Assembly: GCA_002315375.1 (NCBI GenBank)
Contig: DCHR01000024.1
Location: 86,811-91,819 of the forward strand
Direction: 5' to 3'
Origin: Treponema sp. UBA1747
GTDB taxonomy: Bacteria > Spirochaetota > Spirochaetia > Treponematales > Treponemataceae
Length of the DNA: 5,009 bases
The position numbers and the translations under genes are program-made. Of the stretch, positions 1 to 4,998 are shown one piece after another. Positions within the stretch are counted from its first letter, which is position 1. Each line of letters starts with the position of its first letter. Below the pieces are notes generated by a model. It was not told where the DNA came from and did no database searches. It saw only the letters and a list, made by a program, of their open reading frames with translations.

Positions 1-359
1 GTCTCGTAATCCCAGAACTCAACGGAAAACTCATCGGTTCAGCACAGCGCGTTCCAACACCTACAGGATCTACAACAATCCTCGTAGCTGTAGTTAAAGG
101 AAAAGATGTAACAAAAGAAGGAATCAATGCTGCAATGAAAGCTGCTGCAACAGAATCTTTCGGATACTGTGAAGACGAAATCGTTTCTTCTGACGTAATC
201 GGAATGAAATTCGGTTCACTCTTCGATGCTACACAGACAATGGTTAGCAAAATCGACGATGACACATACCAGGTACAGGTTGTAAGCTGGTATGACAATG
301 AAAATAGCTATACTTCTCAGATGGTTCGTACAATTAAGTACTTCGCTGAAAACTGCTAA
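1..359 (+). CDS. gap: Glyceraldehyde-3-phosphate dehydrogenase, C-terminal part (5' end outside window)
   Basis: This is the C-terminal third of a phosphorylating GAPDH, the cytoplasmic glycolytic enzyme that converts glyceraldehyde 3-phosphate, NAD and phosphate to 1,3-bisphosphoglycerate. The reading frame is open from base 3 to the TAA at 357-359, giving 118 visible residues; the NAD-binding domain and catalytic Cys/His lie upstream of the window. Visible landmarks are the segment LNGKLIGSAQRVPTPTGSTT, whose Arg aligns with the phosphate-site arginine of the family, the stretch SSDVIGMKFGSLFDA, and the C-terminal SWYDNENSYTSQMVRT, whose Asn contacts the nicotinamide ring in known GAPDH structures. 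The PTGSTT form, instead of the commoner PNVSVVDL, marks a subgroup seen in several anaerobes. Codon use is strongly biased (ACA for Thr, CTC for Leu, ATC for Ile), unlike the downstream genes and as expected for a highly expressed gene. A methionine codon at 135 is internal, not the start. Transcription ends at the terminator just downstream. Confidence 0.96.
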   Translation, partial: LVIPELNGKLIGSAQRVPTPTGSTTILVAVVKGKDVTKEGINAAMKAAATESFGYCEDEIVSSDVIGMKFGSLFDATQTMVSKIDDDTYQVQVVSWYDNENSYTSQMVRTIKYFAENC

Positions 360-377
360 TTCTAGTCATTCCTAGAT

Positions 378-407
378 AAAAAAGGCTTCCTTCGGGAAGC
401 CTTTTTT
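378..407 (+). terminator. Rho-independent terminator of gap, UUCG tetraloop
   Basis: A perfect 7-bp stem, GGCTTCC (384-390) with GGAAGCC (395-401), is capped by TTCG (391-394) on a C-G closing pair, the very stable cUUCGg tetraloop. It is preceded by six A (378-383) and followed by six T (402-407), so the stem can extend through A-T pairs. It lies 18 nt after the gap stop codon. Because of the A-run on the other side it could also stop minus-strand read-through. Confidence 0.93.
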
Positions 408-452
408 GTTATATCGTAGCTATTTTTATTTTAACTGAAAAGTCTATAAGAT

Positions 453-485
453 AAAAAAAGCCCGGGCAGAAATACTGACCGGGCT
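453..485 (-). terminator. Rho-independent terminator of the rlmE-M23 unit
   Basis: Read on the minus strand, a stem of AGCCCGG (485-479) with CCGGGCT (465-459) is followed by a run of seven T (459-453). Inside it, after one A/G mismatch, a further 3-bp stem CAG/CTG (467-469 with 475-477) closes a 5-nt loop. It begins 19 nt after the stop codon of the M23 gene. With the terminator at 378-407 it separates the two convergent units; the bases between them (408-452) show nothing else. Confidence 0.88.
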
Positions 486-504
486 CTTCTGTTTATTCAG
501 AAAT

Positions 505-1524
505 CTAGTTTATTAACCCCATAGGGTTCATTCCTTTTCCATTTTTGTATACTGCAAAGTGAAGGTGTGGACCTGTACTCATTCCGGTTGATCCAACTTT
601 ACCGATAATCGTATTGGTATAAACATACTGTCCTTTTTTACATGATATAGAGTTCATGTGAGCATACAGTGTTTTATAACCCGAATGATGAGTAATGATT
701 ACATAATTTCCGTAAGTATCGTTATATCCTGTGAAAGAAACCCTTCCGTCCAGTGCAGCGTAAATCGGGGTTCCCGCAGAACATGCCATGTCTGTTCCAC
801 CATGGAAAGTTCGTTTTCCTGTGTTGAAAGGAGAGTTGCGCCATCCGTAAGAAGAAGTAAGCCAGTAACGGGCTTTCAAAGGTTTGTGGAAAAGATCACC
901 ATTAATTTCTTTTCTAGTGATGTCATCCATAAGAGCATCCGGCAGGAAAAGTGTAGAACCTGCTTTCAGACTGGCATTAATATCCATGTTATTCACATAA
1001 GAACATTTTTCTGCGCTGATGTCGTAAGCTTCAGCAATTGAACTGAAGGTTTCTCCATCTTTACGAACTGTATAAAGAATTCCGGGAATGCTTGGGATTT
1101 TCAGATATGTACCAATCTGAAGACTTCTTGTTGCTGTAATATGGTTTACGGTAATCAGGGTGTCCTGAGAAACGTCATTTTCCTCAGCGATAATACCAAT
1201 CATATCTCCCTGTTTTACGCGGTAAGTTTTATATGTAAGGGGAGGAAGTTCATCATTCAGAATTTCATTTTCAATAACAATATCCTCTGATTCTGCCTGT
1301 GCAAAATCAGGGTTTGAAGGAGACTCAAAACCACCCATAGCGGTTTTCTTTGAAACTTTATTTAAGGTTGTAATAGTGATTGTGGTAACAGCGGCTCCAC
1401 AAAGGAATCCAACTATTGCCAGATTAACTACTTTTTTAATTGTTGTGTTAAAAATCATATTATAAAAAGTTACAACAGCATTTTTACTAGCTCTCATTGT
1501 ATCATAAAAATATTTTTTTTCCAT
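505..1524 (-). CDS. Membrane-anchored LysM-LysM-M23 family metallopeptidase (peptidoglycan hydrolase)
   Basis: A 339-residue envelope protein predicted to cut peptidoglycan cross-bridges or stem peptides. In order: a short N-terminal cytoplasmic segment with lysines at 30-31, one hydrophobic segment at about 32-54 acting as an uncleaved signal anchor, an acidic linker (about 65-95), a LysM domain at about 100-144 (YRVKQGD...YLKIP), a second, more diverged LysM at about 150-195 (YTVRKDGETF...LFLP), then a C-terminal M23/LytM domain at about 220-339. The zinc site appears intact: H241 and D245 in HGGTD, and H322 in GPHLHF. H289 (YAHM) and H320 match the catalytic histidines, so unlike degenerate M23 activators such as EnvC this should be an active enzyme. 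The start at 1524 is supported by AAAAAGGA five bases upstream. It follows rlmE by 16 bp on the same strand and is probably translated from the rlmE mRNA. The exact bond cleaved cannot be told from sequence. Confidence 0.93.
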   Translation of the reverse strand: MEKKYFYDTMRASKNAVVTFYNMIFNTTIKKVVNLAIVGFLCGAAVTTITITTLNKVSKKTAMGGFESPSNPDFAQAESEDIVIENEILNDELPPLTYKTYRVKQGDMIGIIAEENDVSQDTLITVNHITATRSLQIGTYLKIPSIPGILYTVRKDGETFSSIAEAYDISAEKCSYVNNMDINASLKAGSTLFLPDALMDDITRKEINGDLFHKPLKARYWLTSSYGWRNSPFNTGKRTFHGGTDMACSAGTPIYAALDGRVSFTGYNDTYGNYVIITHHSGYKTLYAHMNSISCKKGQYVYTNTIIGKVGSTGMSTGPHLHFAVYKNGKGMNPMGLIN

Positions 1525-1540
1525 ATAAATCCTTTTTTTC
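1525..1540 (-). promoter_or_regulatory. Shine-Dalgarno site of the M23 gene in the 16-bp rlmE-M23 gap
   Basis: On the minus strand the gap carries AAAAAAAGGA followed by TTTAT and the ATG at 1524, a purine-rich ribosome site at good spacing. It fills the whole gap after the rlmE stop, which leaves no room for a separate promoter there. It also contrasts with pepF, rlmE and the cysteine hydrolase, whose starts have no recognisable Shine-Dalgarno sequence. Confidence 0.8.
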
Positions 1541-2137
1541 TTACTTTTTACAAATTCCGATTAAAAAAGTCTCAAATGATTCTTTACGGCAGGCTTCAGG
1601 TTTGAATCCCTGAGCTTTTGTAAATATATCCCTCATATTTTTCAGAATGGTCTGTTGTGCTCCGCTCTGAAATATTTTTACGCAGAAGTTTCCACCGGGT
1701 TTCAGCATGTCCTGGGCATACCATACAGCCATTTCAACAAGCTGTTCACTTCTGGCTGTATCAACCATTTTGTTTCCTGTTGTTTTTGGAGCCGCATCGC
1801 AAACTACCAGGTCAAAAGGTCCATGAGATTTGATTTCTTTTCTGATTTCTGCAGCATTTAAATCTCCCTGGATAAAGGTGAGATTGTCAGCTTTTACGTC
1901 TTTTGCCAGAGGATTCAGGTCGCAGGATACAACTTCTCCTGATCCGTCCATCTGACGTAAAAGATATGTTGTCCAGCTACCAGGGGCAGCTCCCAAATCC
2001 AGAACCTTGAAATTTTTCTTAATAAATCCGAATTTTGCGTCTATTTCCTGAAGTTTGTACACAGAGCGGGCAGGATACCCTTCAGAAAAAGCTTTTCTTG
2101 ACCAGAAGTCCGGTTTTTCATAACTATTTTGCGGCAT
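1541..2137 (-). CDS. rlmE: 23S rRNA (uridine-2'-O-)methyltransferase RlmE/FtsJ
   Basis: A 198-residue SAM-dependent methyltransferase of the FtsJ/RrmJ family, which methylates the 2'-OH of a uridine in the A-loop of 23S rRNA (U2552 in E. coli) late in large-subunit assembly. The SAM-binding motif LDLGAAPGSW is at 46-55 and the acidic ribose-contact motif SCDLNPL at 71-77. The K-D-K-E catalytic tetrad is complete: K28 (SVYKLQEID), D114 (CDAAP), K154 (FCVKIF) and most likely E189 (SFETFLIG). Length agrees with the family (about 200). The start at 2137 gives the usual short N-terminus before the YPARSVYKL segment. It is preceded by A/T-rich sequence (minus strand GAAAATTAAAAT) without a clear Shine-Dalgarno site, so the exact start is less certain than the product. 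It is the first gene of the pair with the M23 peptidase; the upstream promoter was not located with confidence. Confidence 0.95.
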   Translation of the reverse strand: MPQNSYEKPDFWSRKAFSEGYPARSVYKLQEIDAKFGFIKKNFKVLDLGAAPGSWTTYLLRQMDGSGEVVSCDLNPLAKDVKADNLTFIQGDLNAAEIRKEIKSHGPFDLVVCDAAPKTTGNKMVDTARSEQLVEMAVWYAQDMLKPGGNFCVKIFQSGAQQTILKNMRDIFTKAQGFKPEACRKESFETFLIGICKK

Positions 2138-2393
2138 ATTTTAATTTTCGGAAGAAAATGATGTGAATTTAAGTAAAATTTAGGAAGGAATATTTTAGGA
2201 ACTGAAAGTGAAAAAAAAGAGAGTGAAAACGGAAATAAAGAAAGTGTGTAAATCAGAGAACAGGACGCAGCGAATCGTGACTCAGTGACATGTGCCCTCA
2301 ACGAAGTGAGGGTACATGCCATTACAGACACGAATTCGGTTAGCCGGGACCCATTTTCTGCTTTAAAACAATATCTTGTTCCCGTTTATAATG
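2138..2393. other. 256-bp intergenic region between pepF and rlmE; no gene seen
   Basis: This spacer must hold the end of the pepF transcript and, if rlmE is separately transcribed, its promoter. The half next to rlmE (about 2180-2246) is strikingly purine-rich on the plus strand. TAAAAT on the minus strand near 2192-2197 is a possible -10 box, but no convincing -35 accompanies it. The half next to pepF holds a long stem-loop (listed separately). Just after the pepF stop there is a weak A/T hairpin, AACAA/TTGTT (2367-2371 with 2376-2380), with a minus-strand T-run beginning in the stem, nested in a 5-bp CGGGA/TCCCG stem (2345-2349 with 2380-2384). This is a poor candidate terminator. An open frame across 2041-2331 on the minus strand overlaps rlmE and the hairpin and is judged not to be a gene. 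Confidence 0.7.
2271..2338. repeat. Long imperfect stem-loop (structured intergenic element A)
   Basis: The apical stem is 12 bp: CATGTGCCCTCA (2289-2300) with TGAGGGTACATG (2307-2318). It is fully paired, with one G-T wobble, and has the 6-nt loop ACGAAG. An outer stem pairs CGAATCGTG (2271-2279) with CACGAATTCG (2329-2338), leaving one bulged A. Partly paired bases lie between. The element is richer in G and C than its surroundings. Neither flank has a T-run, so it is not a classical terminator on either strand. It sits downstream of pepF and upstream of rlmE, and could stabilise the pepF mRNA 3' end, be part of an rlmE leader, be a small RNA, or be one copy of a dispersed extragenic palindrome. 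The pairing is certain; the role is unknown. Confidence 0.75.
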
Positions 2394-4208
2394 TTATTTT
2401 AAGTTTGCTTTCATCTGTTCGATGATATGACGGAATTCATCACATGCAGCCTGTACTGGTTCTGTTTTTTCCATATCAACACCGGCGATGCGAAGTGATT
2501 CAATAGGATATCTTGATCCTCCGGATTTCAGGAATTTGAAGTAATCATCACGTTCCGCATCTCCTCCGTTACAAACACGTTTTGCAAGGGCAAGAGCAGC
2601 AGAAATTCCGGTTGCGTATTTGTAAACATAGAAAGCAGAATAGAAGTGTGGAATACGGAGGCCTTCCATATCAGAATTGTCTTCAAAGTGCATTTCGGGA
2701 CCAAAGTAGAGTTCCAGAAGTTCGCGGTAAGTTTTCCGGAGCAATTCTGCAGTCAGTGGAGTTCCTGATTCAACCAGTTCGTGGGCTTTCAGCTCGAATT
2801 CTGCAAACATTGTCTGACGGTAAAGAGTTGCAAGAATGTCAGAGGCACGCATGCTCAGGAGGTAATTTATAAGGTCTTTATCTCCTTTTTTCTGGGCTTC
2901 TTCCATTAAATATCTGTAAAGCAGTTCTTCGTTGAAAGTTGATGCAACTTCAGCTTCGAAAATAGTGTAGTCGTAGCACATGAATGGATTTGAATGAACA
3001 GAGTACCATGAGTGCATGCTGTGTCCGCCTTCATGAATCATTGTGAATACGTCACGGATATTTGCATCATCGTAATTCAAAAGAATGTAAGGGTTTCCGA
3101 CATAGCATCCGGAACTGAAGGCTCCGCCTCGTTTTCCAACATTTTCATAGCGGTCAACCCATCCGTTTTTTAGTCCGTCACAAAGACGGTCTGTGTATTC
3201 TTTTCCAAGAGGGGAGAGTGCATTACGGCAGAGTTCAACGGCTTCATCGTAAGAAGTTTTTGTTTCAACGGATTTTACCAGTGGAACATAAACGTCATAG
3301 TGACGAAGTTCTTCTACTCCAAGGACCTTTTTTCTGATTGTGTAGTATTCGTGGAGTGGTTCAAGGTTCTTATGAACGCAATCGATAAGGTTTCTGTAAA
3401 CGCTTTCAGGAACTTTCTGTCCGTAAAGGCTTGAATCCAATGCAGATTTATAACCTCTCGCCCGGGCTGTGAAAATATCCTGATTTACAGAACCTGCATA
3501 CAGGGCAGCTATTGTATTCTGATGGTTTTCAAAGTGCTTGTAATACTGTTTGTATGCCTGTTCACGAACATTACGGTTCTGGTCATGCATGAATGTTGAC
3601 CAGGTTGTTTCAGTAAGCTGTTTTTCACCTTCGTCAGTTTTGATTATGCCGAAGGTTTTATTCATATCAACATTTGTAAGAACGCTGAAAGCATTGTCTG
3701 CTGTCTGGGCACTTTCTGTCTGAAGTGAAAGAATACGTTCTTCTTTTTCAGAAAGAATGTATGGTTTTACCCAAAGCATTTTTTCAATGAAGATTTTATA
3801 ATCAGCAAATTCAGGTTTTGAAATCCATTCACGAAGAGTGGTTTCTTCGATTGCCTGAAGTTCCGGTTCCAGAAATGAAAGATCTGCCTGCATTTTTGCG
3901 TATGCCATAAGAGCGCGGCCGTTTCTGTCAGAGGCTTCTGTATCATCTTCATCAGCTTCGTGACAGAGAGAAGCATAATGATAAACAGTTTCAACTTTCA
4001 GTTCTGCTTCTTCAAGTGCTTTCAAAGCAGCAAGAAGAGTGTTGCTTGATTCTCCAAGTTTGCCTTTGTATGCGGCAACTTTGTCTGTAAGAGATCCGAT
4101 TTCTTTAAGGGCAGTTTCCCATTCAGAATTTGACTTATAAATAGAAGAAAGGTCCCACTTATCCGAAGCAGGAACATCCTTTCTGTTAGGAATTGTGTTA
4201 GTACTCAT
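2394..4208 (-). CDS. pepF: Oligoendopeptidase F (M3 family zinc peptidase)
   Basis: A 604-residue cytoplasmic metallopeptidase that degrades oligopeptides, matching the usual PepF length of about 600. Numbered from the chosen start, the zinc site is HEGGH at 392-396 (TMIHEGGHSMHS), with the third ligand most likely E420 in FEAEVASTFNE. The family hallmark GKRGGAFSSGCYVGNPYILL precedes it, and the C-terminal HFYSAFYVYKYATG supplies the substrate-contacting His and Tyr residues. The N-terminal KWDLSSIYKSNSEW is the usual opening of PepF. The start at 4208 (MSTNTIPNRKD) is preferred to the ATG ten codons upstream at 4238 for two reasons: the family begins near here, and a minus-strand TATAAT lies just six bases before 4208 and would otherwise be coding. 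There is no Shine-Dalgarno site, which fits a leaderless mRNA. It diverges from the cysteine hydrolase gene; the downstream neighbour is rlmE after a 256-bp spacer. No signal peptide. Confidence 0.96.
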   Translation of the reverse strand: MSTNTIPNRKDVPASDKWDLSSIYKSNSEWETALKEIGSLTDKVAAYKGKLGESSNTLLAALKALEEAELKVETVYHYASLCHEADEDDTEASDRNGRALMAYAKMQADLSFLEPELQAIEETTLREWISKPEFADYKIFIEKMLWVKPYILSEKEERILSLQTESAQTADNAFSVLTNVDMNKTFGIIKTDEGEKQLTETTWSTFMHDQNRNVREQAYKQYYKHFENHQNTIAALYAGSVNQDIFTARARGYKSALDSSLYGQKVPESVYRNLIDCVHKNLEPLHEYYTIRKKVLGVEELRHYDVYVPLVKSVETKTSYDEAVELCRNALSPLGKEYTDRLCDGLKNGWVDRYENVGKRGGAFSSGCYVGNPYILLNYDDANIRDVFTMIHEGGHSMHSWYSVHSNPFMCYDYTIFEAEVASTFNEELLYRYLMEEAQKKGDKDLINYLLSMRASDILATLYRQTMFAEFELKAHELVESGTPLTAELLRKTYRELLELYFGPEMHFEDNSDMEGLRIPHFYSAFYVYKYATGISAALALAKRVCNGGDAERDDYFKFLKSGGSRYPIESLRIAGVDMEKTEPVQAACDEFRHIIEQMKANLK

Positions 4209-4214
4209 ACAAAG

Positions 4215-4243
4215 ATTATATGATATAATTTTTTTCATGAAAA
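4215..4243 (-). promoter_or_regulatory. Predicted pepF promoter (leaderless)
   Basis: On the minus strand, TTTTCA (4243-4238, four of six matches to TTGACA) is separated by 17 bp from a perfect TATAAT (4220-4215). Six bases separate the -10 box from the ATG at 4208, so the usual start-point distance places +1 on the first base of the start codon. The -35 box lies over the start codon of the divergent cysteine hydrolase gene. This is a prediction from motif and spacing only. Confidence 0.65.
4221..4229 (+). promoter_or_regulatory. Predicted extended -10 promoter of the cysteine hydrolase gene (leaderless)
   Basis: TGATATAAT (4221-4229) is a perfect extended -10 element (TG-N-TATAAT), a type that can work without a good -35, and none is seen at 17 bp upstream (GTACTC, within pepF). 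Seven bases lie between the -10 box and the ATG at 4237, so transcription should begin at or one base before the start codon. No Shine-Dalgarno site is present. The -10 box is the mirror partner of the pepF -10 box, with only the TGA at 4221-4223 between them. Confidence 0.65.
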
Positions 4244-4803
4244 CTGCGCTTTTAATAATTGATATGCAGAAGGATTTTGTTCTTCCGGAAGGTCCGCTTT
4301 GTGTTGACGGAGCACTTCCTTCTGTGCCTGCAATTAAAGAACTTCTGGACTATGCCAGAAAATCAGAATGGACTGTAGTTCATATTATTCGTGAACATGA
4401 TGCCGGTGGGGTGAATGCAGATAAACCAAGAAAACATCTTTTTGAAAATGGCGGCCGGGGATATTGTGTTTCAGGAACGGAAGGCTGTCACATTATAGAA
4501 GAATTAAAACCAATTGATGGTGAATTGATTATAAAGAAAACAAGAAACTCTGCTTTCTTTGGAACAAATCTGGATTCTATATTAAGACGGCTTATGATTG
4601 AAAAAATCGTGATAAGCGGAACCCAGTATCCGAACTGTATCCGTGGAACTGCCGCAGATGCTATGAGCCTTGATTATGATGTAACTGTGGTTACTGACTG
4701 CTGCAGTGCAAAGACCGAAATGGTTGCGGAAGCAAATATTTTGGATATGAAAAATATGGGAATTGAGTGTATTCCGTCTTTTGAATTATATAAAAAAGAT
4801 TAA
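4237..4803 (+). CDS. Cysteine hydrolase, isochorismatase superfamily (substrate unknown)
   Basis: A 188-residue cytoplasmic enzyme of the isochorismatase-like fold, which includes nicotinamidases, N-carbamoyl amidohydrolases, ureidoacrylate amidohydrolase and isochorismatase. The catalytic triad is complete: D9 (LLIIDMQKDF), K101 (KKTRNSAFFGT) and the nucleophile C134 in SGTQYPNCIRGTAADA, which also has the cis-peptide SGT segment. The middle of the protein (NGGRGYCVSGTEG) fits the subfamily pattern of a glycine-rich lid before the Lys motif. It lacks the DxH...H metal-binding motif of nicotinamidase PncA, the metal ligands of which would be expected near 50-70, so PncA is unlikely. ATG 4237 is chosen because MKTALLIIDMQKDF is the standard family N-terminus; a GTG at 4195 would add 14 residues, read into pepF and swallow the promoter. 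No terminator is seen after the TAA. It is divergent from pepF, which gives no hint about the substrate. Confidence 0.9.
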   Translation: MKTALLIIDMQKDFVLPEGPLCVDGALPSVPAIKELLDYARKSEWTVVHIIREHDAGGVNADKPRKHLFENGGRGYCVSGTEGCHIIEELKPIDGELIIKKTRNSAFFGTNLDSILRRLMIEKIVISGTQYPNCIRGTAADAMSLDYDVTVVTDCCSAKTEMVAEANILDMKNMGIECIPSFELYKKD

Positions 4804-4842
4804 AAAAAGTTTAAAAAATTGCTCAAAAAAGTGGTTCTGCAC

Positions 4843-4871
4843 TAGACACAGTCAGATAAAAGGTATATATT
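4843..4871 (+). promoter_or_regulatory. Strong sigma-70-type promoter reading out of the window
   Basis: TAGACA (4843-4848, five of six to consensus) and TATATT (4866-4871, five of six) are separated by exactly 17 bp. Phased A-tracts lie upstream, like an UP-element or curved region. The start point would be near 4878-4880. No start codon with a ribosome site follows within the window; the transcript enters structured sequence, which suggests a stable RNA or a long structured 5' leader rather than an immediate protein gene. Confidence 0.6.
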
Positions 4872-4881
4872 ACTATTCACC

Positions 4882-4998
4882 GTCGCACGACAGAGCGACC
4901 GAGAAATCCGACTGACAATCAAAAAGCAAATGAGGTTTACGAAGTAAACCTTGCCGAACACAGGACGCCGTAAGGTTCCTGGAAAATGGACAGTTCGG
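4882..4998 (+). repeat. Series of hairpins (structured element B), possible RNA leader
   Basis: Three inverted repeats follow the promoter. GTCGC (4882-4886) pairs with GCGAC (4895-4899) around an 8-nt loop. AGGTTTAC (4933-4940) pairs with GTAAACCT (4944-4951), a perfect 8-bp stem with a GAA loop. CCGAAC (4954-4959) pairs with GTTCGG (4993-4998) and encloses CAGGA (4961-4965) paired with TCCTG (4977-4981), topped by CC-GTAA-GG, a GNRA-type tetraloop. An alternative pairing, TCCGA (4907-4911) with TCGGA (4995-4999), would compete with the last stem. The pairings are visible; whether this is an rRNA-operon leader, another structured RNA or a dispersed palindromic element cannot be decided here. 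Confidence 0.6.

Noticed and set aside
658..1041. Plus-strand open frame of 127 codons inside the M23 gene
   Set aside because: It lies fully antisense to a gene with clear LysM and M23 motifs and has a Cys/Ser/Arg-rich composition typical of a shadow frame.
2289..2318. Stem-loop as a Rho-independent terminator for pepF
   Set aside because: No T-run follows the stem on either strand, and it lies about 75 nt beyond the pepF stop codon.
2041..2331. Minus-strand open frame of 96 codons overlapping the rlmE start and the intergenic stem-loop
   Set aside because: It overlaps the first 97 bp of rlmE in another frame, its first codons come from the palindrome, its composition (Ser/Leu/Phe-rich from a C/T tract) reflects the pyrimidine-rich spacer, and no ribosome site or known domain is visible.
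3767..3994. Minus-strand 75-codon frame inside pepF
   Set aside because: It is an alternative-frame shadow of the well-supported PepF reading frame, with no ribosome site or recognisable domain.
4195..4236. GTG at 4195 as an earlier start for the cysteine hydrolase
   Set aside because: It would run into pepF and translate the predicted promoter; the extra residues match no family N-terminus, while ATG 4237 gives the standard MKTALLIIDMQKDF opening.
4209..4238. ATG at 4238 as the pepF start (extra MKKIISYNLC)
   Set aside because: It would overlap the divergent gene's start codon and place a consensus -10 box inside the coding sequence. The Cys might suggest a lipoprotein, but there is no hydrophobic stretch before it.
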